A stretch of DNA of 64,000 nucleotides, taken from Cheiracanthium punctorium. Its lineage: Eukaryota > Arthropoda > Arachnida > Araneae > Cheiracanthiidae. Made by a program: the position numbers and the translations under genes. The stretch lies in the NCBI GenBank assembly GCA_038373885.1, contig JAWZYV010011608.1:558001-622000 (forward strand), written 5' to 3'. A model generated the notes under the pieces. That model was not told where the DNA came from and ran no database searches. It saw nothing but the letters and a program-made list of their open reading frames with translations. Shown piece after piece: positions 34,882 through 46,875 of the stretch; the stretch's first letter is position 1, and every line of letters begins with the position of its first letter.

Positions 34882-36390
34882 TCTTTTGTCATTTAAAACA
34901 AGCTTTACTCTGTATATGGAAAACAGTTATTAAAAATAAGGCAAAAGGGAAAAAAATATTTGGCTAATTTTTTCATTGAAACTTAAGTTAATTCCAATTA
35001 TTTTACGAAAGTAGACTGCAGTAATACAATTAAAAGAGAAGTTGCATAGAAGAATAAACTTATGTACCTAGGAGCTGTTAAACCGTAATAATCCGGAAAA
35101 AAAATACATGATAAAATGGAACCGTTTTGTTTTCAGTTCTCTTAACATTCATTCTTATGATTTGAAATATTTTGTTTGTTTGCTTGCATGCGATTTTCAA
35201 CTTCTGCGATTAAATTTAGAATCTATTTAGAAAAACAGTTTACTCTACCCTTTAAGGAAAGGAAAAAGTTCACATTATACTCGCTATATACATTCGGAAT
35301 GAAAGTTCATACTTGTGAAATTTCGTAATCGAGAATTCCAAAGTTAAACAACTAAACAGGCAATTTGTGGGAAACCTATACAAAAGAAATACAATAAAGG
35401 CAATTCTGCATGGAATAGCTGTACAGAAGAACTAAACAAACATTATAGGTAATTGCATAGTTGCTATGCCGCTTGCACATAATCAGCAAATCGTATGTAA
35501 ATTGTCGTTTTTCGCTTCTTTTCTTCGCACCGAAAATGTAAGCATGGTATAACGTGAACTGAAAAAAGAAATAAAATAAATAAATTGTAAAATAAATTGC
35601 TTTGGAAGAAGAAGATAGCTTAGACATTGTGCTGTTTTTTTTTTTTTAAACACAAAAGAAAGTATGCTTCAAAGATTATATTACTATTATTATTATTATT
35701 ATTATTATTATAATATTTACATGATTGTTCTTAAAATGGACTTTTTGATCCAATAAAGTTTGAGAGAAGATTGTAAAATAAACGCCATGCCAGTATGCCA
35801 GTAGTAGATGGCTTTAAAAATGAGCTGTTTTTCAAAACGCAGAAGAAAATATGTTTAAAATATTATATTATATGTATATTATATATTTCGCCACTATGTG
35901 CTGCGAAAGTCTACTTCTTTATATTTATTTTTTACATGCGTGCATTTCAAAAGGCTGTGATAAAATTATTCTTAAATTGAATTAACTGATTTCTATGGAT
36001 TTAAACAAACGACATTGGGAAACTGGTGCAAAATTTTAAAGCTTTAACATAACAAACTGTGTAAGTTTTCAGTTCCGTATTGTATTCGGATGTAAACTCA
36101 CAATGTTAACACTTTGATATCTGTATCCGAGTGTTACTTCAAGTTTTAATATCTCTTTGTAAAAGGAGTTTTAATATCGAGTTGTAAAAGTGCCGATTAT
36201 ACACGTTTGCTGTGTTTACAAATATTATATACGAACTCTTTTTTAATAAAAAAAAAACATACAGAGACAAGAGAGGAGGTTATTATAGAAGTCGGGGAAT
36301 ATGGAATACCGAGTTTCCGACTATGTGCTGTTGTCACATGGGAATGCCATGCACTAACTCAAGAAAGATTGCTATGTTACAATGCAGTGA
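34882..36390. other. AT-rich intergenic stretch
   Basis: Contains a TTA microsatellite (about 35685-35712) and T-runs. No gene or bounded element recognised. Confidence 0.55.
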
Positions 36391-36397
36391 GAGTTAA

Positions 36398-36665
36398 CAC
36401 TTTGAGGCGCAACCCTTTCCCAATGCTGAAAAAAGGGCAGGCGTTGCCATCGCTCGACTTAACTACCAGCTAGATGACGGACTGGAGCAAGATGGAGACA
36501 GCTGGCTGGCTGTGCCGCACAGCCGGCTGTCGTCAAAAAAAGGGTCTCTAGATCTGTGGCACGTGATGAACGTTTCGATCGTCCGCCATCTTGCTGGTAG
36601 TTAAGTCGAGCGATGGCAATGGCTGCCCTTTTTTCAGCATTGGGAAAGGGTTGCGCCTCAAAGGG
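36398..36665. mobile_element. piggyBac-like hairpin MITE, copy 2
   Basis: TTAA on both sides (36394-36397, 36666-36669). The ends CACTTTGAGGCGCAACCC and, inverted, CCCTTTGAGGCGCAACCC are nearly perfect. The inverted repeat runs deep into the element, so almost all 268 bp folds as one hairpin around AGCTGGCTGG. This is the most compact family member. Confidence 0.9.
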
Positions 36666-36920
36666 TTAATGGAACATGATTATTCACGATAGTGACACAA
36701 GTTTATAGGTTGAACGGCATAAAGCTTTTGAAGAGGGTCTGGTCTGTTGTATCCATGTTATATCTCTGAAGAAAACAACTAAATTCCTGCTGACATGTTC
36801 TAATCGTAAGGAAGATTCCACTCCCACTTGAATGCCATTGTAAACAGAACCACTCCTTTGTAGATGAAGGTTATTCTTTTAAAGTTTAGTAAAAGTATAT
36901 GTAGTGGTTTCACCTCTGCG

Positions 36921-37088
36921 CAGTGGCGTAGCCAGATATTTTTCATTGGGGGAGGGGTTACGACTACTGCAACTCACATATATGTATACGTGTGTATGAT
37001 AAGGGAGTGAAGAATATACATTTTGAATGGCAAAAATTCCTCATGGAGGGGTTATGACCCCCTTTCTCCAACCTTGGCTACGCCATTG
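36921..37088. mobile_element. hAT MITE, GTAGCC family, copy 3
   Basis: Ends CAGTGGCGTAGCCAG and TTGGCTACGCCATTG. A perfect 8-bp duplication CCTCTGCG flanks it (36913-36920, 37089-37096). Confidence 0.9.
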
Positions 37089-37099
37089 CCTCTGCGACA

Positions 37100-39000
37100 T
37101 AATTCCGTTCTAAAAGCCAAGTTCATGAACAAGCCTAAATGGGAAGAGTTTTTTTTGCTATCGCTTCATCACAAATACATTTTTGGCTAACTTGATTCGC
37201 GCATCGTACTTCGAAGAAAATTATAGGAACTTCATTTTCTAGCAAGATGGAATTCCACCGACATTTTGGGATACGCGAATACCTTAATGCGCAGTTTTAT
37301 TGCCGATGGATTATGCTTCTTCCGGCAGTCCTTTATCATGGCTTCCATGTTCACCTGGCACAACGCTCGAATAATTATTTCGTAAAATATATTGACATCT
37401 GTGCATCTTCTTATGTCAAGTGGCTTGAAATAATTTCGATGAATTATCAGACATGCATTCCCTGGCCCTGAAAGTTTTAAATAATAACCTGAAGTTTTGC
37501 TTTGCTTTTTTTTAAGGAATTGCTTTCCAGTTACAAGTTCATTTGAAACTTAGTTTCCCCTGTAACTCCTCTTCTACACACGTCAATTATCAATGAGACG
37601 TTTCTGAGATACGGTTGAAGTTAAAGGGAAGTTGATAAAGTGGATTGGGGGCGTCTTCCAGCTTCAGGTGTCAGTCTCCATGATGGGCAAATGGCCGAAT
37701 CAAACAAAGCCGCATCATTCTGACACAATGTGTCTAATGGAAACTGACAAGGAAAGCTCTACAGTCTCTCACGTCAGGCTAAGATACCGCATGATCGTGA
37801 CTGGGCAGCCCACTACACCGCTTGCCGTATCAGTGGATAACTGTCCAAAGATGATGCACTTAGATGCACTTAACTATAAACGAGATTAAAAAAGGGATTA
37901 TTATTTACTGAACTCCAGTCTGTAAACACATGTCTATATTTTATTGAAGAAAATAATTAGTGACTTGTCTTTCTTATCAAATAATCGATCAAAAAGAATT
38001 TTAGACGATGAAGTTACAGTGGTTATCGCGAGATACCAGTGTCCTAACAAAAGTGAAGTGAAATAAAAATTACAACCACTCATTGCTCTCTGAACATATA
38101 TCTCTAGCCACATATGGTTTACCTTTGCGGATTTAGTACATCGTGTATTTCTATGGCGTATTAGCTATTCGTGATAAATTTACCTACCCAAGTGTCCCCA
38201 AAACACTGAGTCTTTTATTCTTTAAATAGCGATCACAGACCAATACAATAAGTTACAAAGATACGTAGAAAAAGGTATGAATTTAATGGTATCAATATAG
38301 AAAATTTAAATTTTTATACAGCACCCGTATGAAAAAATTCCCAATTTGTAAAATGCGCCTCATCATTAACTAAGTGATGTACAAAGTTTCATCCTTTCGT
38401 CTTAAAAAGGCTCAAATATATGTTTAAACAAAGTTGGTATGAGTTATACGACACAAATAATAGCAAAAGTTATGTATTTATGCAATTATTGTTTTCTATC
38501 GTAACTTGTGTACAACTCCTTAATCACAATTATCCGACACTTTTTAGTATGTTTTACGCTTGCTCTAATTCTATTACTGAACTGTCAATCAATGGTAAAA
38601 AACTCATTGAAAGAATTTTAAGTAAAAAATTAATATGTCAGTTCCACCCAATTGAAGTATTTAGTCAACTGGTCACCTGGGTGAAACAGTTGCAGAGTAT
38701 TTTATTCTAAACAGCATATTAAGAAATGGATCTGGAAACAAAAGTACGTTAGCCTTTTAAATAACGTTATATACTTTTTTTTAAATTTGAAGAATCAATC
38801 CAGAAATAATGGCTACCAATAAACAAGTGGAAGAAATTGAATAGATGGTTTTTGATAAAGCTGTAACTGTATCATTTTAATTAATTATTTGCTAATCAAT
38901 AATTTGCAATTTTATAAACTCTATCTAATTTTAACGATAACTAAGAGGCATCTAAGAGGTATTTTTCACATAAATATATACTCAATTTTAATTATAATAA
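37100..39000. other. Intergenic; GC-richer patch at 37620-37880
   Basis: The patch supports an 85-codon plus-strand frame (37632-37889) without recognisable domains, signal peptide or neighbouring exon. It may be regulatory or a remote exon. The rest is AT-rich without bounded repeats. Confidence 0.35.
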
Positions 39001-39008
39001 TACATGGC

Positions 39009-39199
39009 CATGGGCGCCCATAGGAATTTTTCTAGGGGGGAGGGATCATACTTAAAAGAAATTTTCTAGAGTGGGGCAAATTTCAAACTTTTCAACAAAT
39101 TTAGTTCTGGTTTTGCCATTTGTTTACATCATGAGACATTAACCTAAAACTCTAGGGGGGAGCAAGTGCCCTACCTTGCCGCCCTTATGGGCGTCCATG
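39009..39199. mobile_element. hAT-like MITE with CATGGGCG ends
   Basis: The left end CATGGGCGCCCATAGG and the inverse of the right end, CATGGACGCCCATAAGG, are terminal inverted repeats. The flanks TACATGGC (39001-39008) and TACGTGGC (39200-39207) match at seven of eight. Two CTAGGGGGGAG blocks lie inside. Confidence 0.75.
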
Positions 39200-40146
39200 T
39201 ACGTGGCTAATTTTAGCTAAATAGACCTCGCAAACTTACGATCACAGTTTCACTCCATTATATTGCCTAATTTTAGCTAAATTTTATGAAAGTTTTGGCT
39301 AAAAATGCTACGACTTATCTGGCAAACTGACACAGGAGACAAATTGGATGGAGAATGCTTTATAGTCAATGTGTTCGAAGTGATTTATTTTTCGTGTTTG
39401 AATTTCACTTTTAAATTCATGAACGCCATAAGTTATCATCGGAATCCGAATCGGCATTAACTGGAGGCTATCAAAGTTAATGTCCCTGCACAAGCGATTG
39501 CCGATTTCCTTTGAAAAACCATTTCTAAAATAAATGGCATACATTATCGATCGAGTTTAGCGGATATAAATTTTTTGATCTTGTGTCCCAAGATTAGCAA
39601 AATCACGGGCCTCGAAAAATTACGATCACAATTTCAGTCCTTATATTGACAAGCTGGGTGCTAGAGAGTTTAAGGTAGTATGCATGTGCTTCATGGATAG
39701 TAATTTATCAAAATGACAGTCTTTGTAATTTTCCATTTCGATCTTGGCCTTTGTATGTATATGTTACGGTAAGCTAGGAACGCCGAAAGCATTACGTAAT
39801 TTAAAAGATAGGTTAATAGGGTGTAAACGATAAAATTCATTTGTCTTTTGTGTTCATTGATTCCAAGAGTTCGAATCTACACATACTAACATCATATTTA
39901 AAGTTATGGTAATTTTGTACACTCATTAGGCGTATTTTGCAAATAGATTTTGTTGGTTGAATGCATTTCAATGTTTTTGGATGTTATTTACATTTTCTTT
40001 TAATACTTTAAGGCACAAACAATAGCGTGACTGAAATTTTATTTTATTTTATTTTTTCTTTGGGAGGTTAGGGCATAAAATACTTAAAATTAACAAAGTT
40101 TCTGTAGGTTTTGAAAAAAGTTTAAAATGAGTATTTTTCTAAACAA

Positions 40147-40340
40147 ACACGCTTAAAAGGTGTTTTGTTGTATTTAACAAAACGTGTTTTGTTGAATTTA
40201 ACAAAGCATCCTTTGTTAAACAGTTTAGTAGCTTCAGTTTGTAGATTCAACATAAGTTTATTTGATTCAACCAAATCGATTTAACAAAATGCCTTTTTGA
40301 ATCAGCAAAACTTTTTTGTTAAAACTCAGCGAAAATGGCA
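40147..40340. repeat. AACAAA-motif arm, left
   Basis: At least eight alternations of TTTTGTT and AACAAA(A), such as GTTTTGTTGAATTTAACAAA, form a dense set of short inverted repeats. A matching arm lies at 41365-41605. Confidence 0.6.
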
Positions 40341-40525
40341 TTTGAATTCACTGTACAGCTAATTTACGCATGCGTCAAGGATATGCGCAGGACAGAAAAT
40401 CCAGAGATAGAATTATTTTATCTATTAATTAAAATGTACATTTTTATTTTAGCGTTTTTATATACTTTAAAGCAACTCATGTTTTGACCGTTAGGCAAAT
40501 TTCTTAAAACAACTAGAACGACGTA

Positions 40526-40737
40526 CACCCTCCAGAAAAAGTATTCGAGCAAGAGAGAAATTTCCTACGTTTGTTTCGTATATTAAAAATTATTTATCAT
40601 AGACTATGAGTTAGGCTATGTATATATATGACTTTCCATAGTTCTATCAAGTTGTGCATTTTTCAAAAACTCAATTATTATTCGCAAATCTAAAATGGGA
40701 AATTTCTCTCTTGCTCGAATACTTTTTTTGGAGGGTG
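40526..40737. mobile_element. TA-flanked MITE with 42-bp inverted repeats
   Basis: The terminal inverted repeats start CACCCTCCAGAAAAAGTATT and extend through CGAGCAAGAGAGAAATTTCC almost perfectly. TA flanks both ends (40524-40525, 40738-40739), as expected for Tc1/mariner mobilisation. 212 bp, non-coding. Confidence 0.85.
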
Positions 40738-41364
40738 TACGTGCCTTGATAAATATCTCTGTATATTTATTTAAACTTTTATAATGACTGTTTAGGATTT
40801 GGAATGTTAATGTGAAAAAAAAGTAAGGTCAGAATGTAAATAAATTAGTCTTCCGTGCAGGGATTATATAAACACTCTTTAGGAGACTGAAGACTAGCAG
40901 ATGGAAGGGTGGAAGGAGAAAGCGATGGGAGCCAAAATATTTTATTTTCATTATCGATTGCGGGAATCAACTTGTATAATAGTATTATATCTAAATCTGA
41001 AACCGTGCGCCGAAGTTATAAATTTTATGTAAGCCCACACATATGCAATAAAAACCAAACAACTCCATTGAAAACTAACATTAAGAAGTAAGCTTTGTTT
41101 ACTACTTAAAAAAAATTAAACTGCAATCTTGGGCATTATTTAGTATTAAAGATACATGGTTATTCTATGAGGAACCGAAGAGCGTTTCTGACTGTCTGTC
41201 TTATGAACAACAACAAAAACGAAAGTGACTTCAATTTCTTTAAATTAAAATTGTAGACATATAAAAACACTGAATTTAAAATGTAAATTTTGATGAATAA
41301 ATAAATTAGTTAGTCTTATTTTTGAAACTTTCATCCAGCCGTTTGATGGGTTAAAAAAGTAACA

Positions 41365-41605
41365 TAGTAAAATCAACAAAATAATTTTGTCGATTCAAAC
41401 AAATAATTTGATTGATTTCAACCAAATAAACCATTTAAACAAACAGTTTGGTTAAAGTAACAAAACATTTGGTTGGAATAATCAAATAATTTTAAATAAA
41501 TTGTTTTGTTAATTTAACAAAATATTTGTTGGCGCTATTTCAACCGGATCGTTTTGTCGATCTAACGAAATGTTTGCTCATTCAACGAAACATTTTTTTT
41601 CGGTG
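41365..41605. repeat. AACAAA-motif arm, right
   Basis: The same alternation of AACAAAA/TTTTGTT as in 40147-40340, ending GAAACATTTTTTTTCGGTGA, which resembles a transposon terminus. It is likely the other end of one non-autonomous element spanning about 40.15-41.6 kb. Confidence 0.55.
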
Positions 41606-41609
41606 AAGT

Positions 41610-42301
41610 TTTTTGAAAATGTGCCACTCCCCTCTAACTTTACGGCTTACTTTCGATGGATGCATTAACGACGTTTATGTTAAATAGTTTATGGTTCAAC
41701 GTTAATTTAGCGCTGAAACATAAAATACATTGTACAATTGAAGGCAATTTTTGTGCTTATGAAATTTTTCTGAAAGTTGAGACATACAGCTTTACTGTTA
41801 GTTTTATTCGATAGTGCTTTGGTTGAAGAAGCATTATTATTTTTTTCGAGTGTCTAATATGATTGGTTTGTTTTTAAAGCTCTTCAAAACTCACGTGACG
41901 GCGATCGCTCTTTAGGTGGAACTTCCTTAAAGAGCCTAATACCTGAAGAACCAAAGAAGAATCAAATCGGTTACGCAAATTCAACAATTATGAAAGTTGT
42001 ATTTCATACTTCATAATACATTACATAAGACTTATTCTTACATTTCAATTTTACACCCATGCATTTTATTACATTAGATAACTGTTTTTCTTTCAAATAA
42101 AAATCGTCAGAGAAAACCGTAATTCAAAAATCAGATATGCGAATTCTTTCGTATTTCATAATCTATCACATGATTGATAATTCATGAACATTTCGGATTT
42201 CACATCCGCTGCATCATAATTTGGGAACTTTCTAATACTCAAGCTCTGTGATAGATTGCCTCCATCAGATACCTTAATATTTATGTTAAAACTACGGCTC
42301 C

Positions 42302-42338
<37 letters not shown>

Positions 42339-42960
42339 CAGCTATATATTCTACAGCTATATATTCTGACTTCTTCTTCCGTTGCTCCAAAAAGAATTTT
42401 TCTAAAACCGGAATCAAATTCTGAGCTTTGCAGAAACGATGGGCATCTCTGCAGCATCGGCGCCATAAAAAGCTGGAAACCATTTTATGAACTGGGTTTT
42501 TATGTTGGATACTTTTTCGGAGCAACGGAGTCAGGCGCTCTCCTGTCTCTAGCCTCATCCATAAAACATGCATGTATTGAATTGAAAATCAAGACCCACA
42601 TCTCTTTTCCAGCGCATGTAATACATAGGGATCCTTTGTGATACCTTGATATATATGCGATGTACGTATAAAAAGTTATGGAGTAATAGATTCAGTTGGG
42701 TCAGCTACAGAGGATTTTACCTCGATCGATATATTTGTTAAGTAACAAGAAATCTCGACAAAGAATTGGTGCTATAAAAGATGAAATTAAAGTAAAAAAT
42801 GGTGGTGGTCCATCCGAAGCCGCTAAGTATGGTTTTTATGTGTTATTTTACAAGTTCAATTTAAGTTTTTACTTACCTAAATGTCTTTGCCTTCTTTTAT
42901 GACTTCTGATGTGAAATAAGAACATAAATCAGTTTTTTATATATGTAAAATTCGTATTAA
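41610..42960. other. Intergenic, long poly-A at 42306-42333
   Basis: No gene recognised. The A-run makes a false phenylalanine-rich frame on the minus strand. A duplicated CAGCTATATATTCT follows it at 42340-42368. Confidence 0.5.
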
Positions 42961-42971
42961 TAATCGAATCA

Positions 42972-43260
42972 GGTCTGGACTGACCAGGTCCGATTCCCGG
43001 GGTCCCCGTATCAAGGGGGTCCCTGGGAGTCCCGACAAAAATGATATACTGCTTTATAATTAGAGTATTTTGATGTATGTCAGAGTAATACATCAAAGTA
43101 ATTTGGTTATTTATTTCCTAGTAATCTTACGCGGTTACACAGTGGGGTAGCGGAGGACACCACAGACCCCGCGGCGGGAGGCTGGGTCTGGTGGTCTGTG
43201 GTGTCCTCCAAAGAGCTGTGTGTGTGCGTGGGGGGGGGGCAACAACTTTAAAATAATTAA
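42972..43260. repeat. Rearranged hAT-related fragment
   Basis: The start CAGGTCTGGACTGACC resembles the terminus CAGGCCCGGACTGG of the hAT at 47618. The block 43085-43165 is an inverted, diverged copy of about 47800-47890. No matching right end or target duplication was found. Confidence 0.55.
43152..43209. repeat. Perfect 17-bp inverted repeat hairpin
   Basis: GGAGGACACCACAGACC (43152-43168) and its exact reverse complement (43193-43209) enclose a 24-base GC-rich loop. Confidence 0.9.
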
Positions 43261-43280
43261 ATGTGGCTTTTAGGCACGGA

Positions 43281-43544
43281 AGTCTAATTTTCAGATGTTA
43301 CATATTATTTCTATTCCCTCTACAAATATACACCCAAGTATGATTGACATGGTTGATTTTCTAGTTTCAACTTTCTTAAATTCAAAGTCTACCAATATTG
43401 ATAACCTATAGTCTATCAATTTTCTTGAGGTCATTAGTCTCGTCAATAGTCAATAGTCTAATTTTCAGATGTTACATATTATTTCTATTCCCTCTTCAAA
43501 TATACACCCAAGTATGATTGACATGGTTGATTTTCTAGTTTCAA
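43281..43544. repeat. 90-bp direct repeat pair
   Basis: 43281-43370 recurs at 43455-43544 with about one substitution. Both contain CCCAAGTATGATTGACATGG. The 84-bp spacer has short repeats of GTCTATCAA/GTCAATAGT. Confidence 0.9.
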
Positions 43545-43559
43545 TTTTACCATTTTTTT

Positions 43560-45080
43560 CTCTTGAGGGACTTCTCTACTTTCTCTATAGGAACGATGAT
43601 CTCAGCGCTTTTCTATGGAGAAAACTGCCTCCACTAATCCAAGGTTTCAGGTCGAACTTTTGAATATTTTTCAACCATCCCCCCCCGCCCCCATCCTTAT
43701 TATAAAAATATTCATCTAATGTTACAACGGTGTAAAATTTCTCTCGTGCAATTAGAAAATTAATTCTGTTACAATACAAAGTCTCACCAATGCAGTTAGA
43801 AGACCACTAATTCCATTGTAATTATCTTTCTTATAACTACGTTTGAGGAAATTTATATTGTAATGAAATTTTTGATGCAAGTTTTTAGAACATGGAAAGA
43901 GAGAAAAAACTCGTTAAATATTCACTCGCATAATAAATATATATCGCATATAAAAAATATAGTTCGCTCTAAAACTTTCAAACATGTAAAGGTATTTCTT
44001 TTTCTTACAAAAGCAATGCGGTGATCGTATCCCCGGAGATATATGCCCTCGCCTTTAATAATCAATAGGCGGCGATGTTTATGAAGTAGTGTCAGCCTAA
44101 TGATATTTTGCCGTAATTGATCTTTCTTGTTCTTCGTTTATTTGCTGAACGTGGTACGCTCAAATTCAGTTCAAGAAAACAGGAAACACTATACAGCAAA
44201 GTTATTTTTTTTCAGCTATTTCATCGAATGCTTAGCAATAAATTACATCAGTAGAATTGTACAAAGTGGTTCCTTGGAAGTCTTAGCTGTAGTCATCCAG
44301 TCAATGAATATATTTTCAGTCGCGAGCTCACGAACACAAAAAACAGCCATTCGTAAACGTCATTTTTATTTCCTAAATGAATACTTCAAACGGAAAGGTT
44401 AAATAGGCTTGTGCCTTATACTTCCACCACTTGTATTCCTTTCCTTTTTGTAAATAATAAAAACCTATCGAATCAAAGAACGAGAAAAAAAAAAAAAAAC
44501 TCGCCGTTGAGCATTTGACCTTCTTGGAACTCCCACAAAAACAGTTCATCGTAGGTGCGGGCTCGCTCCTATAGAGTGCCATCAACCTCCCTGATCCTTC
44601 CAAACTTTGCCACCACCGCCCCTTTTTTCGAAAAACGCACCCCTGTCGCCATGGTGTCATTCGAAGGCACGGCGGGCGCTGCCACGAGGAGGTCAAAAGC
44701 GAAACTTTAAAAAAGAAGAAGAAGAAGAAGGAGAAAAAAAAAAACACCTTCCATTTCCGCAGTTATGCGCTCACGAGTGATTCTTGGGGCGTCTTTACGC
44801 CCAGCTTCATGTTTGGCTTCGTTCCGCCCCGATAGGCTCTGCTTGCCAAGCCCTGTTTGGAGGAGTCATAAGCCGCAGGAAGCGAAAGCTTAGGAGATTG
44901 CTTTTACTTGTTTGCTTTTGTGACGTTAAGATTTGAGAGATAGAAAAGTAAGGGAGAAACGAATTAGTTGAAAGCATCCGTGGGATAGCAAAGAAGAAAC
45001 GGTCCGGCCCGGGTGTCACCCGCTGTAGGTACGCCACTGGAAATCATCCATGAGGCAAAACTTTCCGGCCATTGGCGAAT
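43560..45080. other. Intergenic; GC-richer 44490-45030
   Basis: 44490-45030 is less AT-rich and ends near a lone hAT-type terminus GGTACGCCACTG (about 45028-45039). The minus-strand open frames here are poly-F artefacts of GAA/AAA runs. No gene supported. Confidence 0.4.
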
Positions 45081-45082
45081 CT

Positions 45083-45555
45083 GTCGAGTGGTTAGAGAGT
45101 TTGACTCACTTGTAGAACCCTAGTTTAACCCTTTAACGCGCAGTGTTCCCGCTCTGGGAACGCCAAACTCTGACGTGTTGACTGTTGCCAGTCACGAAGA
45201 ATAGGTCTGATTTCTATAAAAATACTTGCGGGTGACAAAGCTCCACGAGAATCTTTAACATTTAGCACGTCATTTCCCGTAAAAAAAGGGTCACGATTAT
45301 TTTTAACAGCACTGACATCTGCTGAAGAATGGAAGAATGCGAGAACAGCCGGATAGATTGCCCAATGCTGAAAAAAGGGCAGCCGTTGCCATCGCTCGAC
45401 TTAACTACCAGCAAGGTGGGGGACGATCGAAACGTTCATCGCGTGCCACAGATCCAGAGACCCTTTTTTGACGTGATGGCAACGGCTGCCCTTTTTTCAG
45501 CATTGGGAAAGGGTTGCGCCTCAAAGGGTTAACCCGTTCGCTTTCCCTTTGGCCC
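45083..45555 (+). repeat. tRNA-like sequence interrupted by a MITE
   Basis: TGTCGAGTGGTTAGAGAG (about 45091-45108) is A-box-like. The sequence runs to CCCTAGTTTAA, where the MITE at 45129-45528 begins, and resumes with CCCGTTCGCTTTCCC, a B-box-like line. The MITE therefore inserted at a TTAA between the two promoter boxes of a tRNA-like SINE head. Confidence 0.5.
45129..45528. mobile_element. piggyBac-like hairpin MITE, copy 3
   Basis: TTAA at 45125-45128 and 45529-45532. It begins CCCTTTAACGCGCAGTG and ends CGCCTCAAAGGG, as in the 22376 copy. A 48-base region absent there (about 45319-45366) and a shortened palindrome show separate internal changes. 400 bp, non-coding. Confidence 0.85.
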
Positions 45556-45750
45556 AGCGGAGCGGAAAAACCGATGTCAGAAAGCAACATCATCGGCTCA
45601 AAAAATGGACCAATTGCTGCATCTTCTCCGAATCTTCTCCGTTGCTTCTTTTCAGTGATGAAAATGAACAGGTTAAATGCGGGTTCAATATTGAAAATGA
45701 GCAGGGAAAAAATAAAGACTGGAGAATCTCTGATAAAATGCTTCGCCACA

Positions 45751-45797
45751 CTTATCGCCCCTCCCTTTTTTCTGGGGGGGAAGGGAGGGGCGATAAG
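45751..45797. repeat. Perfect 17-bp hairpin with hAT-like end nearby
   Basis: CTTATCGCCCCTCCCTT (45751-45767) and its exact inverse (45781-45797) enclose 13 bases. TCTGGGTCCGCCACTG follows at about 45816-45831, like the right end of the GGATCC hAT family. The left end was not found. Confidence 0.8.
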
Positions 45798-45849
45798 TAT
45801 GTCGAATAATCTTTTCTGGGTCCGCCACTGTTTACAACACACTCTTATT

Positions 45850-46870
45850 TGCTCACGTAAAACCGCTTAGGAATATTTAACCTCTCGAGGTCAAGGGGCA
45901 AAGATAAAATATTCCACCCAGTAAAGTATTTAAGTAAATAATCTGCGAAAAGGAAATACCAAAATATTTCCTTATCCTTAAAGAATATTCCCTGGTAATC
46001 TAATTACAACAAACAAAAAAACAAACAAACAAACAAAAAAACCGCACGATTATACCTGCTCATGTATTACTGGCTTAACCCGTAATTAACACGTTTTGGT
46101 GTGGAGAGTTTTTGGTGTTTTACATGATTTAAAAAAATAAAATACCTGAAATATATATATTTTTTCATAAAATTTTTTATTAATAACTTCAAAATGTTTT
46201 TATTCACAATGAAGGAAATATTTAAATGCACTAAGAATTAATATTTAATTAGAAATTATTGGAAAAAGCATGTTTTAAAATAATGGGGGGAAGAAAAGAT
46301 TCCACACAGGAAAACAGCATTTTTAACATGAACTTTTAGACTTACCTAATAAAAACTTTTCCAACTGTTGTGCAAATAACCAAAAATAGGTTTCATTTGT
46401 AAATAAAAATTATTTGGTAAAAGTTTTTCAAATACCACAAATTATTCTAAACGTACTACTATTATTATTATTTTGTTAACCATTTTTACAACAATGGATA
46501 TACAACCGACTTTTATTTTAAGGAGAAACACTGGCGCAAAATGTAAATCACGGAACAGCAAAATTGTTGTGAAACTCGATTATACTTCAGACACATAAGA
46601 CAATTAAAATCCAACTAAAATTAGGCCATAAATGGAACAAAAAAATTTGTAGCTGAAAAATTGAAATTTAGCCGAGACTTTATATGAACTTAATTTTTTC
46701 ATTTGCGTTCATTACACAGCAGTCATTGTGGACATTAATTTAATAATAATAATTAAAGAGTTTCGCCTGGTGTATAGGTGTTCTAGACTTTAGGTAATTA
46801 TTGATATGATATACAAAAATCTAAAGGCTGGAAGCCTTGACGAAAGCCTTTTTTTAAGGAACTATGTCGT
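45850..46870. other. AT-rich intergenic stretch
   Basis: Includes CAAA/ACAAAC runs at about 46010-46040. No gene recognised. Confidence 0.55.
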
Positions 46871-46875
46871 ATTTA

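Noticed and set aside
44373..44747. 124-codon minus-strand frame starting with poly-F
   Set aside because: Produced by GAA and A runs. The middle part has no recognised domain.
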